From Pohlia nutans (Eukaryota; Streptophyta; Bryopsida; Bryales; Mniaceae), in contig CM040088.1 of the NCBI GenBank assembly GCA_022496805.1, positions 29,208,452 through 29,272,451 on the forward strand: a stretch of DNA of 64,000 bases, in the 5' to 3' direction. The notes below the pieces were generated by a model. It had not been told where the DNA came from and ran no database searches. It saw only the letters and a list, made by a program, of their open reading frames with translations. Made by a program: the position numbers and the translations under genes. Numbering within the stretch: position 1 is the stretch's first letter; each line of letters starts with the position of its first letter. Shown piece by piece: positions 1 to 11,553 of the stretch.

Positions 1-2261
1 AGCCATTCACAGAACCGTCACTGCGGGAGAAACAGACGTAGTAGAAACCTGCAATGGTCAATCCACAGTCGGAGCCCACATTCACAAAAAACTTCTCCTT
101 CCATCTCTGCAATCAACAAACAGGCACATGTCAACCGATGTCTCACCCACACTCAATGATACATGTTGCGAGTCATCACACTAAATTTTCCATAGTCAGA
201 TGTTTCATTCTCACCATGAAGATGAATGGATGGTTTACAAGATCAAGTGACTTTCCACCATCCTTCTGTACCTCCTCCTGCAAGATATGTAAAAAGTTCA
301 GTGAAAACCTTCAAAGAATTTTACTCTTAGGTTTTGAACCCTCATGCTGATGCAGATAATAGTCCCCACAGATGTGTTACATACAAAAAAACCACATGCA
401 TAAGTGAACTTACTCTAAGCTCGAGGAAAGAGGCAAATTTGGACCAATGCTTCACATCTGTCTCCTTTCTGTCATTTCATGTACAATCGCCACCAATCGG
501 AAGATATTGTAAGTAAATACATAACATAAATGAAAGCTGATCAACAGGCCTAATAGTTTATTTTATTCTATGTTATGGTTGTAACAGTGACAAGAAAAAG
601 AAGAAAATTTGGGAGTGCTAAATGTAATCGTTGCACTCACGTTGCATCCCACTGGCCTGTATAGAAAGAGTAGTTTCTATTGTCCACAATTTCGCCCTCC
701 CAAAAGGTTACTACCTGCAACCATAAACATCTAATTACTTGGAGACAAAAAAATCAAAATTCAGTGATATCATTTGTAAATGACAAGTAGCTTATAGATG
801 GATGTACTGTACAAGTAAGGCTTAGGTAGTCAAATTCTAGCATATCTATGTGACCAAAACGAAAAGCAGAGACAAACCGGGGCCAAGAGTAGTATAGAGG
901 ACCCGCTGTGCAGAGCAGTGTATTACACGGTTCTCAGTAAAATGTACTCCCTCCATTTCATTATAAGAGCCCACTTTGCAGAAAAATTTGAGATTTAAGA
1001 TGGAAATAGAGCACACGTTGAAAGGGATGAAACTCAATGGCAACTTTTGGAACCGTGTGTCTCGATAGAAAGGGATGAAAAACATAGGAATGCAACACAA
1101 TGAATGTGGACTCTTAAATTGACACAAAAAAATATGTGGTTTTGGACTCTTATTATGAAACAGAGGGAGTATGAATTAGAGTCTTATGAGAAGTAGTGGA
1201 CCTCAAACGGGTATTTAAAACAAACCATTGTCCAAGGAAGATCTTTCACTGTAGAAAGATGCCATGCCAGTCCAACACTAGGGTATTGAAGGCAACAAAG
1301 TCCTATAGAGGACCCTAATGTATTTATAAGAACCAAAAACCAATGAGATCAAACCCTTGTTCCTAAACTTTTGATTGGACTCTGAACCCTAAAAGACCAG
1401 AAAGCCTGAATCAGGCCTCATGTTTTTTAAGAAATTTTGAGTAGGTCCTATGTATAGTACCTTTTGTTCAAATTTGTTTGCTTTTTGAACAACGCACGCA
1501 ATGTTCTTCACTGATTTCGGTGATATAAAATTTGATCCCATCTGAATTATATTTTTCACAATATGATTGATTGAATTTGTCACTCTAAAGCCATGAATTC
1601 TTGGTCCTTTGGGGACGGCCTGCACAACTAGGGTTTGTGATTTATGAAGATTCAAAGAGCACCCTGAACCCAGGATCTCTTTTCTCTTTCCATTTCAAGT
1701 TCTGAAACCCAAAAATACAAGAGATTGCAGAAACAAGGGCATGAGAGAAGAATTATACCGGAGTCTCAGCCGAGGGAACATTAAGAGCCTCCATGCTGCC
1801 ACACAGGTAGCCACTTTGCATGTCACACCCTTGCAAGCGCACATTCACTTTCCATGCTTCATCCTTTTGCATGTTCGACACATTTTGTGTCCCAGCAAAC
1901 GCCTGAAACAACAACAGAAAACCCTAAAATTACCATTTCTGAACATCGACCACAATGGAACAGACGAAAATGAAAAACTAACACTAACACGAAAAGAACT
2001 GTCCTAGTTTTGGCGTGTTTTAACTTAATATCTCAGTACTAAAAAAATGGTCTCTCTTTAATAGTAGTATGTAGTTTCTGTGTCACTCTCATTGTCCGCC
2101 CCGTTTGAAGTATAAAACATAGAACAAATATTACAAAAAAAGGAATGTCAAAAACTAGGACAATTATTTCTGGACAGAGGGAGTAAAATGATAAGCTCCC
2201 TGTAACGTACCTGACCCACGTTCAGGAAAGTGCAAGGTGGAGGCAGCGCCTGGCCTGGCAT
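1..2261 (-). CDS. GID4: GID4-like (Vid24 family) substrate receptor of the GID/CTLH E3 ligase, 3' end outside window
   Basis: Minus-strand exons: 2261-2211, 1902-1759, 714-641, 468-414, 277-215 and 106-1. All borders are GT-AG and all phases fit. The start is the first in-frame ATG (2261-2259), with an in-frame TGA a few codons upstream. The readable protein is about 164 residues. It contains QKDEAWKVNV, GYLCGSMEALNVP, TFWEGEIVD, KHWSKF, IFMRWKEKFFVNVG and GLTIAGFYYVCF in the order typical of the GID4 beta-barrel. The remaining strand (FYYDP...) lies beyond position 1. In yeast and animals GID4 recognises N-terminal Pro/Gly degrons for the GID/CTLH E3 ligase; the same role in plants is inferred from homology. 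The gene stands head to head with the RWD gene. Its introns hold two Stowaway-like elements and one TTAA-family B element. Confidence 0.93.
947..1169. mobile_element. Stowaway-like (Tc1/mariner) MITE in a GID4 intron
   Basis: The ends read CTCCCTCCATTTCATTATAAG and, in reverse complement, CTCCCTCTGTTTCATAATAAG. TA lies directly outside both (945-946 and 1170-1171). Length is 223 bp and no ORF is seen. The CTCCCTCC end and TA target are those of plant Stowaway MITEs. Confidence 0.85.
1387..1614 (-). mobile_element. TTAA-family B MITE in a GID4 intron
   Basis: About 230 bp. It starts CCCTAAAAGACCAGAAAGCC and ends TTGGTCCTTTGGGG, with the interior shared by all B copies (CTGATTT.GGTGATATAAAATTTG, then TTGATTGAATTTGTCA). 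The flanking TTAA has decayed. Confidence 0.8.
1998..2183. mobile_element. Truncated Stowaway-like MITE in GID4 intron 1
   Basis: The right end is intact (TCTGGACAGAGGGAG followed by TA at 2184). The inner parts of both arms pair (CTGTCCTAGTTTT near 2000 against AAAACTAGGACA near 2150). The outermost part of the left terminus is missing. Confidence 0.55.
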
Positions 2262-3281
2262 TGCATCCCTGCACGGTACTCGTCAAATGAATGCACTATA
2301 AGCTCACTATGAATCCACAGAATGCAGAATAATCTCTTAAAAAAATTTGAGTTTCGAAACCCTAGAGCTCCAGATGAATGAACGACGTCTACAGGCTTCG
2401 TAATACACAGAGCTTTCTGAATTCCAAATGAACGACACTGCCGAAGAAAAAACAGAGTCGAAAACCCTAACCCCGCAGAAACCAAAAGCGAATCGCACCA
2501 CCAGGAAAAAAAAAGTGAAAAAACAACACGAATAATAGATTCGCAAACTGCCCTTCAAATTTTATGTGTCACCAGCAGCAATAACTGTAGAAAAACGGCT
2601 TCAACTAAAAATCCCACAACTTAAACCTAAAACCGAACAACTAGGTGACATACTAAGGTAATCGATACACACGTACCAAAATTCAATTCAAAAGCCGCTT
2701 GAAGAGCCTCACCCAACAACTAACAACAACTACTCCACAAGATGCTCGGGGCACCATGTGATCAAAATCAGGAGGAGTGAGTTCATGAAAATCCTGTAAC
2801 AGAGTCGGTGACCGTGAAATCTACGAATGTAGTAGATCTTCCTAAAATTAGTGTTTTTTAAAGATTTTGGCGGAATGACTTGTAGTAGTAGCAAGGTTTG
2901 GACGTTTGGACTGTAGTCTGAGAGGTTTTGAGAGCTGGGTTGATTGAGTTTATTGAGTTTGGAAGATTAGGGTTTGATTGCAATATGACGGACCATGAAG
3001 AGGAGTTCATGAATCCTAGAACATAGACGGTGAACCTGAAATCTATGAATTTTGTAGATCTTGGTCAATGATCCTAAAACTAGTGTTTTTTTTAGATTTT
3101 GGCGGAATGACGAAGGCTTTTGTGGTCGCAAGGTTTGGAATGTAGGAGAGGTTTTGAGAGCTGGGTCGATTGAGTTTGCGAGATTAGGGTTTGGGCTCTT
3201 GTAGTAGCAAGGAGGAGAGGTTTGGAGAGCTGGGTTGATTGAGTTTGTTGAGTTTGGGAGATTAGGGTTTGGGGTTGCAAG
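2262..3281. promoter_or_regulatory. Shared head-to-head promoter/leader of GID4 and the RWD gene, with triplicated leader
   Basis: About 1.0 kb separates the two divergent start codons. The right half holds three diverged copies of one unit (GAGAGGTTTTGAGAGCTGGG, then TTGATTGAGTTTGTTGAG, then AGATTAGGGTTTG) ending near 2977, 3192 and 3273. Each carries TTAGGGTTT, the complement of the plant telo-box AAACCCTAA. That motif is often found near the start of translation-related genes. No clear TATA box was chosen. Confidence 0.6.
2985..3026 (+). other. Upstream ORF copied from the start of the RWD gene
   Basis: Fourteen codons including the stop, encoding MTDHEEEFMNPRT. The first five residues match the true RWD start (MTDHEAE), and the preceding leader (TTAGGGTTTGATTGCAAT) matches the genuine leader. 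It is therefore a partial duplicate of the gene's own start, cut off by TAG. If transcription starts upstream, it would act as a short upstream ORF. Confidence 0.6.
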
Positions 3282-4043
3282 ATGACGGACCACGAAGCGG
3301 AGCAAGAGATGGAGATCGAGGCGTTACAGGCGATTCTGATGGACGACATAGAAGAAATTCCCCCCAACGAGAGCGGCTTAGGCGCCCCGTCCTCCTCGCG
3401 CTGTTTTCAGATTAGGGTTTCACCCATGGACGACGACGAAGACGAGCCAACAGACATCCCAGTACGCCTAGCCGTCCTGTTCTCCCACACTCCAACATAC
3501 CCCGACGCGCCCCCGCTCCTGAAGGTGCGTTCCTTGCAAGGCATCAACGACACAGACATCCGCGCGCTTCAAACCAAGCTGGAATCCGAGGTCCAGGAAA
3601 ATCTCGGCATGGCGATGATGTACACTTTGTTCACTTCAGCCAAAGAGTGGCTCCGGGAGAAGTACGGTCAGGAGGAGGTTATTGAGGAGGAGGAAGACGA
3701 CGTGGAGAAAGAGGAGGTGATTGAGAAGCACGGGGAGGTTGTGACTGTGGAGAGTTTCATGGCGTGGCGGGATCGGTATGAAGCGGAGATGGCGCTGGAG
3801 AGAGCGAAACTGATGCCGGAGATCGCCTTGTTGGCGAGCAAGGAGAAGAAGATCGGTGGTCGCCAGTGGTTTGAGATGAAGAGCGCAGGGAAAGTGTTTG
3901 TGGAAGAAGAGGATGATGAGGAGATTGATGATGATGAAGATATTGATTTTGGTGATGATGATGATGAAGGTCTTGATGAGGAGGATATGCTTGCGCATTA
4001 TCTTACTGAGAAGAGCGAGAAAGCGGCGGCTCTGAGGAATTGA
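3282..4043 (+). CDS. RWD domain protein, RWDD1/Gir2-like (DRG-binding regulator)
   Basis: Intronless, 253 residues, close to human RWDD1 (243). Residues about 5-125 form the RWD domain: EIEALQAILMDD at the start, then YPDAPPLLKV and the ENLGMAMMYTL segment that is very close to RWDD1. Residues about 150-200 (VVTVESFMAWRDRYEAEM, then GGRQWFE) match the DFRP-type region by which RWDD1/Gir2 binds DRG-family GTPases. The tail is strongly acidic (E/D runs around 130-145 and 207-235). The family is linked to DRG2 stability and, in yeast, to Gcn1/Gcn2 signalling; the role here is inferred. The ATG sits in a leader with a telo-box-like TTAGGGTTT. The coding sequence is GC-richer than its surroundings. 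Confidence 0.92.
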   Translation: MTDHEAEQEMEIEALQAILMDDIEEIPPNESGLGAPSSSRCFQIRVSPMDDDEDEPTDIPVRLAVLFSHTPTYPDAPPLLKVRSLQGINDTDIRALQTKLESEVQENLGMAMMYTLFTSAKEWLREKYGQEEVIEEEEDDVEKEEVIEKHGEVVTVESFMAWRDRYEAEMALERAKLMPEIALLASKEKKIGGRQWFEMKSAGKVFVEEEDDEEIDDDEDIDFGDDDDEGLDEEDMLAHYLTEKSEKAAALRN

Positions 4044-4049
4044 AGGTAA

Positions 4050-4885
4050 ATTGTTTCCTACAATGTTGTTGAGAGAGCAGTGGATTTCGATTGCTATGGA
4101 AAGCTTGCGTCGATTCTAGATTAAAAGAATTAGATTAGAAACCAACTTATGTGTCACTTTTGTACAATTTATATGGCATAATTTACTCACAAGTTCCTGT
4201 ATCACTGCTCTGTTTCTGTGATTTTCTGTGGTTATGCAATTCTCAACAATTCTCTTGTCATGCATCAAGGATTAGGTCAGCTTCTCTGTACTTTGATTGT
4301 GCTGTTCAGAGTAGAATTTGTCTTTGAAGGTAAAGTATCATGGAGTATTGTTGAGTGTCTGCCTTTCAAGGTAGAGCAATGGATTTCTCATCAAGTAGAT
4401 TGTTATGGAGAGCTAGCCTCTATTCCAGATTAAAACAACAACTAGATTAGAAACCGACTTATGTTTCACTTTTGTACAATTTATATGGCATTTACTTACT
4501 TTGATTGTGCTGTTCGAAGTTGAGTTGTCTTTGAAGGTAAAGTATCCTGGATTATTGTTGAGTATCTGACTTCTGAGGTAGAGCAGTGGATTTCTCACCA
4601 AGTAGATTGCTAGGGAGAGCTTGCCTCTACTCCAGATTCAATCAACTAGAGTAGAAACCAACTTATGTTTAATTTACACGGATAAGTTCCTGTATCACTG
4701 CTCTGTTTCTGTGATTTCTGTGGTTATGTTTCTCTTGTCATACATGCATCAAGGATTAGGTCAACTTCTCTTTGTACTTTGATTGTGTTGTTTGGAGTTG
4801 AGTTGTCTATGAAGGTAAAGTATCCTGGACTATTGTTGAGTGTCTGACTTTCAAGGTAGAGCAGTCTTTTACTATCTCCTCAAAG
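4050..4885 (+). repeat. Tandemly repeated 3' flank of the RWD gene (three diverged units)
   Basis: Units start near 4060, 4370 and 4578. They repeat the blocks GTAGAGCAGTGGATTTCTCA, GATTAGAAACCAACTTATG, CTTTTGTACAATTTATATGG and CATCAAGGATTAGGTCA. The first unit begins within the likely 3' untranslated region. A further single copy lies at 16573-16800. Confidence 0.8.
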
Positions 4886-5035
4886 ACTTTCCAATATTAC
4901 AAGAAACTATCGTGTTAGCCTTAAGATTGCAAAACTTTGATGCTTGATTACAATAAGTATAAAACAAATTACTTGGCGATTTTAATGTACTGTAGTGCAT
5001 ATGTTATTGCCGCAATTCTAGTAGTTATTCTTCAA

Positions 5036-5574
5036 CCCTTTAACTCGCCAGCGTCCACTATGTGGACGACGCACAGATTGAAACTGTTAGATTCTCATCC
5101 AAATTTGACAGTTTTCATCCACCAAAATTTCTCTTGGTTCTTGAGCAAGTTGACTATCCTTTGTACAGTTTGGATCTTCAAAATAGGTTATTATGATTTC
5201 TAGAAAAACAACAAAATTGGTTTATGTCAAATTTCATTCTTAGTTCAAAAAGCGGGACCTTATATATGATTTTCCAAAATAAGTAGAATCGCATAATGGA
5301 AACCATACCATCTCGTGGTGCATGTTACTCCAATTTCATTACCATATTTATAAAAAAAATTGTGTTAATTTCGGATTTAAATTGAATTTAAAGAGAAAAC
5401 TTTGCAAAATTAAATTTAAAATATTAAATAAAAATAGAATAAATCCAACCGTACAGATGTGATCTTCACATTGACATTTACAACTTTGCTTTGACCATTT
5501 ATCCCATTTTTGGTTTTCATCAAATAGTTTATAACGCTTCTTTGAAAACAATGTTGAATCGAGACGTTAAAGGG
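5036..5574 (+). mobile_element. TTAA-family G element
   Basis: It starts CCCTTTAACTCGCCAGCGTCC and ends GAGACGTTAAAGGG. A subterminal palindrome, GTCCACTATGTGGAC, lies near the left end. The interior matches the copies at 12170-12709 and 56910-57432. The flanking tetranucleotides are TTCA/TTTA, decayed from TTAA. Confidence 0.7.
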
Positions 5575-5684
5575 TTTATGAAAGCTATTATCAAATCTTA
5601 TTTTTGTTTCAAAAATTTCTTGTCCATGATGTAAATTGGGAGTCCCACCAAAAGACCTTGTTTTCATTGAAATCCATGGATTAA

Positions 5685-6178
5685 GGGGCGGTTTACACTA
5701 TGGACCAAGAGCCATGACCAAGAAAATTAAATCATTTTCATGGTCATGGCTCTTGGTCAAGAGCCGTGACCACGAAAAATCAAAAATGCAATTTTAAATG
5801 ACTTGGTCACTCTTTGTAGTGTAAAGTGGATTTAGACCGAGACAAGTTTAAGCTCATCATTCTCTCTTTTATCCTCCCCTTTTTCCTCCTTTCTCTTTAA
5901 ATAATTGAACACTAGCCAATCAATGATTTTTGAGCCCCATGGTCTCCTAGATTATAGTTGAGTCGAGGCATTTGCTTCGACTCAACTATAATCAAGGAGA
6001 CCATGAAAACATTATCCATTTGGGAAATTTTAGCATTTTTGGGGACCTCAAAGTTAGTGGTCATTCTCCTTTTTTAAAGGTAGTGTAAAGCCAAATGGGA
6101 CCAAGAGCTCTTTTTGGGCCAATCACAGATTTTAGAGTTGCATGGGACGAGTTCTTGGTCCGTAGTGTAAACCGCCCC
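5685..6178. mobile_element. PIF/Harbinger-like (Tourist-type) MITE
   Basis: The terminal repeats start GGGGCGGTTTACACTA and continue with GGACCAAGA. They are flanked by TAA on both sides (5682-5684 and 6179-6181). Length is 494 bp, with no ORF. TAA duplication and G-rich ends fit PIF/Harbinger. It encloses the hairpin at 5938-6005. Confidence 0.8.
5938..6005. repeat. Long near-perfect hairpin inside the Harbinger-like MITE
   Basis: Arms of 33 nt (5938-5970 and 5973-6005) with two or three mismatches and a 2-nt loop; the stem contains AGATTATAGTTGAGTCGA. It lies well inside the element's terminal repeats and is a separate palindrome. Confidence 0.85.
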
Positions 6179-6404
6179 TAAGCGTTGTTTTCACTGAAAT
6201 CCATGAATTAAGCTTAATCCCATGATTACAAAAGGAGTATGTTGACTATTATGCAAATCCATGGATTGAGTATAAAGGGAGTATTTTGATTGCCAGAAAG
6301 TGTATAAATCCATAACAATATTCCATTGTTACCATGATCAAAATCCATAATTAGCATGATCAAAATCCATGGATTAAACTGCCAGCATTGTTTGCGAAGC
6401 TTAA

Positions 6405-6640
6405 CCTTTTAGTGTCCAACAAACCAGATTGTGGTCACTGAAGTGTCGAAAATGCAAATAACAAAAAATATGTGAAGAATTGGAGTTCGAATTTAGAAGT
6501 TCAAATATGGAGATTTATAATACACATCTTCTAAAAAAAAAAAATTCAATTTGGAGTTGTGCAACTATCAATATACCTATGAACAGAACACAAAAATACT
6601 GCAAATATTTATGAACAAAACGCAAAAATATTGCAAATAC
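6405..6640 (+). mobile_element. Truncated TTAA-family E element
   Basis: TTAA at 6401-6404 precedes CCTTTTAGTGTCCAACAAACC. The following block (GTGTCGAAAATGCAAATAACA) matches the E copy at 16825-17472. No right terminus is found. Confidence 0.55.
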
Positions 6641-8455
6641 TTGAAAATATAGTAAATACTTACAAATACAACACATATATTATGCGGTATTTCTTGTGTT
6701 TGCAAGTTTGTTTTTTGTTTTATTTTTTAAAATTGTATTCTCTTGTTCATGTTCCATTAGTGTATGTATTCCGATCTTGATCAATGTACCAACTCCATTC
6801 ATTTTCTAACCTATAAAATTTTATCCTAAATCGTACATAGATAAGTCACTCTCACTTATTAAATTCACAAAAATTATGTGTGAGTCCGTTCTTTACGTGA
6901 AAGATTGCAATGGAGAGGTGTTGACATAGGTCATTGTTGAACGTTTTCACTTTCATTTTAGAAAATTTAACCCAAATTCTATTTAACTTTGAAGTCACAC
7001 ACCCTCCACAACCTCAATTTTGAGTATGCATTATACGATTCAAAGACATACTATGATCTTCCAATCCCACCATTGGATGATTCTCTAATTTTGTCAAAAT
7101 GTCCACTCCAGTTGAGAATAAAATTGTACGTTTACTTTCTAATTTAATCCATTATATTTCTACAAGTATCAATCATAGTGGAAAAACCCTTTGAAATCAT
7201 GTGATCCCAGCTACAGTACCCTAGGTACTAAAGGATTAATTTGCCATGAATGAGAGTACAATTGGAAATCATGGTTTTATTTTGGGACAAAATTTAAATT
7301 AATATCATGGTCTTTTGTGAGATGGAGGAGGTATGACCTAACTTTATTTGTGGAAAGCTTTAAATCATTCTATTATGGTCAATAAGGTTTAAGAAATAAA
7401 TTAAAATACAATTTTAATTTGGCCGAACCAAATAAATCCATGTGTGTGAATAACTTGGAATCATTTTATTTTGATCGATGAGGGGTTTATATGAAGAGTT
7501 TTGCTTTATTAGCAAAAATAACATTTTTTTTCACAATTTTTTTTTTAAATAATTTGAAATTTCTTATTTAATAGTTTTTATTTTTATTTATTTATTTTTG
7601 AATTCCAAAAAAGAACATCGGAAGTAGATTTTCTATTACCAACAACTTGCTTACCTTTGAGATTGACATTTTTCAATACTATGTCTAAGTTGTTAACAAT
7701 TTACTTTTTCCTTTTAAAATGTTGATAGAGTATTGTTGGGTGTACAATATTCCACACCCTCTACTGTAGAGCGATTGCAGAGATAGTGCATGCTACTGAA
7801 TGTTATGCTAGAAAGATCAAGCTAGCCCTAAAAAATGGTTCCAAACATGATAACTAAGAAAGTGCATAATCTAAAAAAATTGATACAAAAACATTTAAAT
7901 TATTAAAATTTAAGAAATAAATAAATAAATAATAAAAAATAAACCATTAGTGAGAAATTTTTGAAGGAGAAATTTCAACAAAGAAATGGTGGATAGGTGA
8001 TTTTCAATGTTCACACTGCGCTCACAAGGAAGCCTTGCTTGCACCTTCGTGGAAGACAATATATTAGCTATTTTTAGTTACTCCTTGCACTATAGGTATA
8101 TGACATCTAGATTGCTAATTTTGAATACTAGAAAGTCCTGAAAACCATAAAATTGAAAGTGCAACAAATTAGCAAAATTACATTTAAAGTAGTAAATGAT
8201 TTTTCAAATATCCCAAAACCATAAGCTGTAATTAGAAGGGTGACATCCACTATCAGAATTTATTTTGTAAGTTCAACTAGGGCTTTTCAAAAATATAGCA
8301 AAAATCAAAGGTTTTAGTATTATTTTGGAAAAGGGTGTTTAGATACAAGTTTTGGTCGTAAACAGACAAAGTACTTTGAGAACTGAATAAATAATAATTA
8401 AATTGTAGAATTTTCATAGAATCACAAATTTATCCACCATAAACCTACATGCCTA
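6641..8455. other. AT-rich spacer, no gene seen
   Basis: Long A/T runs and no coding signal. Positions 7735-7807 resemble one end of the C-type MITE (ATATTCCACACCC, then GCATGCTACTGAATGTTATG), a truncated copy. Confidence 0.7.
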
Positions 8456-8459
8456 TTAA

Positions 8460-8980
8460 TCCCTAAAGGTCCAACCGACCTATATCAGGTTGATGGCTTT
8501 TTTTTCTTCCTCATTTCCTTCCTCATGAACCTCTTCACTATGAAACATATTTTGGAAATACTTCATCAATTTGTTGTCCTATCCAATGGTTGGATTTTGT
8601 TGTTACTAAAGTACACTGTACTTCTCTAAAACTACAAACATGAAATTTTGACCAAGCCAAAATTGCATTTTTTTTAGTTCAAAAGTGGCTTAGCAAAAAC
8701 GAGTTCATAGATTTAAGGAACACAACTTTTTTTTTTTTAATCACCAGATAGATAGATAGAAACTTCGGTCCTCTTTTGAGGCTGGCGTGAATAAAGTGTC
8801 CGTTCGTAATGTCAATGACCCAGTGCCCACTATTTAATCACCATGTCAAAAGTATCTCATTTCAAATTCATTCAAACAACTTTTACTCAAAAAATGTTAA
8901 TATTTTGTTTGTAATCAAATTTAGAAGGAATTTTAAATTTTAACTATAATTTTTTTTTTAATAAAATATTGGTGATGGCA
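8460..8980 (+). mobile_element. TTAA-family F element, interrupted
   Basis: TTAA at 8456-8459 is followed by a family-type end (TCCCTAAAGGTCC). The interior (TTGTTGTCCTATCCAATGG, GACCAAGCCAAAATTGCAT) matches the F copy at 49089-49668. The match breaks at a TTAA (8981-8984) followed by CCCCTAAAGG, so another TTAA element seems to have inserted there. The right half was not found. Confidence 0.6.
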
Positions 8981-8984
8981 TTAA

Positions 8985-10335
8985 CCCCTAAAGGTGTGGG
9001 ACTTTTTTCGGTAAAAAACATCATTGCTTTTGAAGTGCCATAGGTATAAATTGAAGTGATATATGGAAATCTCAACCATACAATCTTATAGTAGACTTGT
9101 TGTGGATGATGTGGATCAAGTTTGGACTCATAAAGCGTCAAGGATTGGAAGATCACGGGGGCGAGCACAATAAAGTGTATCACAAAAGTGAAATGCTCAA
9201 ATCTGAAATTGACTTTTGCCTACAAAACCACCTAAAAGTTTCATGATTTCGAATGACCACTCAATTTTTTTAGGAGGCATGTATTCCTAACATAACAAGG
9301 CATTGGGAGAAAGTGATTAATTTTGAAATCAAAAATCACGGTTCGTATATGGATTTCGTGGCATCAAAGTCACACATAGTTATATATAGCTTTATTGTTT
9401 TTCCACTTTATCAAGCATAGATTCATGACCTAAGGGTGTGGTTTCTATGCACTACACTCCAATATGGTATTGGGCACCAATGTGTTACATCGTCACTGGT
9501 AACGGATGTTCCCATTTTCAAAAAAGTGTAGTTTGAAGTATTATAAACGTTGTTTTTTGAAGAACACTTTTGGTGTATTTTTAATATAGTTTTATGATTT
9601 CGCGTTTGTTTTATTTTTTAAATCCATGAATTAAGATTCTTTAGTGCATTGCAAATGAAAAAAACCGGTTTTTTGAAATTTTGATTTTTTAATCTTAACA
9701 CTAAGAATTTGACTTTGAAAATAAAATATTATAAATTCTAATTTTGAAATTTATATTTATGTAAATATGTGTACTTAGAACTTTAAAAAGTGGGAATTTC
9801 ATGCTAAAAATCACTATAAGAGCGACGAAATCGGCTAAAAAGAAAATCAACACTATTTGAAAAGTGAAAATAGGGCACGAAAATTGCACTTTTGTGTTCA
9901 CTTTATCTTTCTCGCTGTCGTATATTCTGAAATATTTTAGATATATTCCAAATAGATTCTCGAATTATTCCTTGAATTTAAGCATCCTATCTTACATCTA
10001 AAATTTTATAATTAGATAGAAATTTTGCCTCTCAATGAGTAAGATGGACCCTATATTTGAACCCATGTAGTTTTCTAATTTTTTTAACAGTGACCCGTGG
10101 ATCTTGCTAATTAGCTATGTAAATATCCAAAAATAAAACTCAATATGACGGTGAGAATTGAAAGCCACAAACCAAAACTTTCCAAAGTAATAGTAAAACA
10201 TCATGGATTTGTTACAACATACCATCTACAGGCTAATTCATAATTATTATGGCTTTTCAAAATGATAACCATTCCCTGTATAACTATTAAAATCTTCCAA
10301 AAAGATGCATTACCATCTTGGTTATTAGCTACTAG
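8985..10335. other. AT-rich spacer, no gene seen
   Basis: It begins with a TTAA-type left end (CCCCTAAAGGTGTGGG) whose right end I could not locate. The rest has no coding signal. Confidence 0.6.
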
Positions 10336-10803
10336 TGTGGCCCTGTGTCATTGGCCCAGATGTTCCTCGTGTTTCACATGTCCTCAAACCCATTGTGCTC
10401 CCTAGTGCTCCCCGTGTTCCCTGTGCTTTTGCTTTTGCTTTTTAGAATAATTTGTACATAATTTAATTCAATTTATAATGACAAAATTTCGTTAAAAATT
10501 CATAAGTTATTTTACACTGTAGTTCCAAAAGCTATGAAACAACTTTGGTGTACCATTACTTGTTAAGAGCTTTCTGAGGATGCCAAGAATGACATCAAAA
10601 ACTCCCAAATTCCATTTTTCATAATTTAATTTGATTTATGGTGACAAAATTCTATTAAAAATCCATATTTTCACATCGTAGGTTCAAATGCGACGAAACA
10701 AACTCCGTGCGCCCTTCCACGTTGAGAGCTTTTTGACAGTAACAAAAACGTGGCCTACAGACGTATGGTCAGAGAGATCTCAATGTAACAAAACAAACAA
10801 ATG
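10336..10803 (+). repeat. Dispersed repeat M, copy 1
   Basis: Matches 42746-43231 in the same orientation. Shared blocks are GGCCCAGATGTTCC, TTTTGCTTTTTAGAA, AATTTAATTCAATTTAT and, at the end, AACAAAACAAAC after a gene-free body. No ORF, and terminal repeats are not evident. Confidence 0.65.
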
Positions 10804-10815
10804 GCTAGTTGCGTA

Positions 10816-11401
10816 GTCTTTGCCCCGGGTACGCAACTCCCGTATTATATGCCCTTGATTATAATCACTTATATTGCATTTTAGTTCAATCTCAAGTGAT
10901 ATAACTTGTTTTAATGTAAGAAACTCTTGTAGCCCTTCTAACAAGGAATCTAAAAATGTAATTATACACACAAACTAAATATTCTTTGAAGACAATTTTA
11001 GCATTAAAAACCTAATTATATGAGTTTTTTAATACATGTAGCATAGACCAAGCTACCCAACTTTTTGAGCTTTTTAAATAAAATTCAAAATCGTTTTATT
11101 ATAAATAAATCACTGCAAATGACTTTTAATTTTAATTGGAGGCAACTTCTCGTATGGATTTTTAATAATTATACATAGATGTTTCAATTCTTTATATACA
11201 ATGTGGAGCTTTTTTTTTAATAAGTATGCAACCCAACATTTTCTACATCTCATTTTATTTAATTTGGTCTTCACCTAACTTTTTGATCTGTTTTTTTTTA
11301 ATATAATTTGATATAATTTTTACAAAAGCCAACCTCTAAGCCATTTTAATGCCGATGCCCCCTGTGCGTATAATATAGGAGTTGCGTACCTAGGGTCTCT
11401 A
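10816..11401. mobile_element. MITE with GTACGCAACTCC terminal repeats
   Basis: The left end GGGTACGCAACTCCCGTATT and the right end in reverse complement, CTAGGTACGCAACTCCTATA, pair imperfectly. The interior is AT-rich with no coding signal. The superfamily is unknown because no clear target duplication is visible. Confidence 0.55.
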
Positions 11402-11553
11402 CCTTAGTATTTGCCCTAGGTTTACCTTTACGACTTGTTTTTATAGTCTAGCCGTGTAACTTCTCAAAACAAAACGTTTTTGAAGTCTCTCCCCTTGTGG
11501 AATAGAAACAACGAAAAAAAACAAAGTAAAACAAAACAAATAACCTTCCTTAA

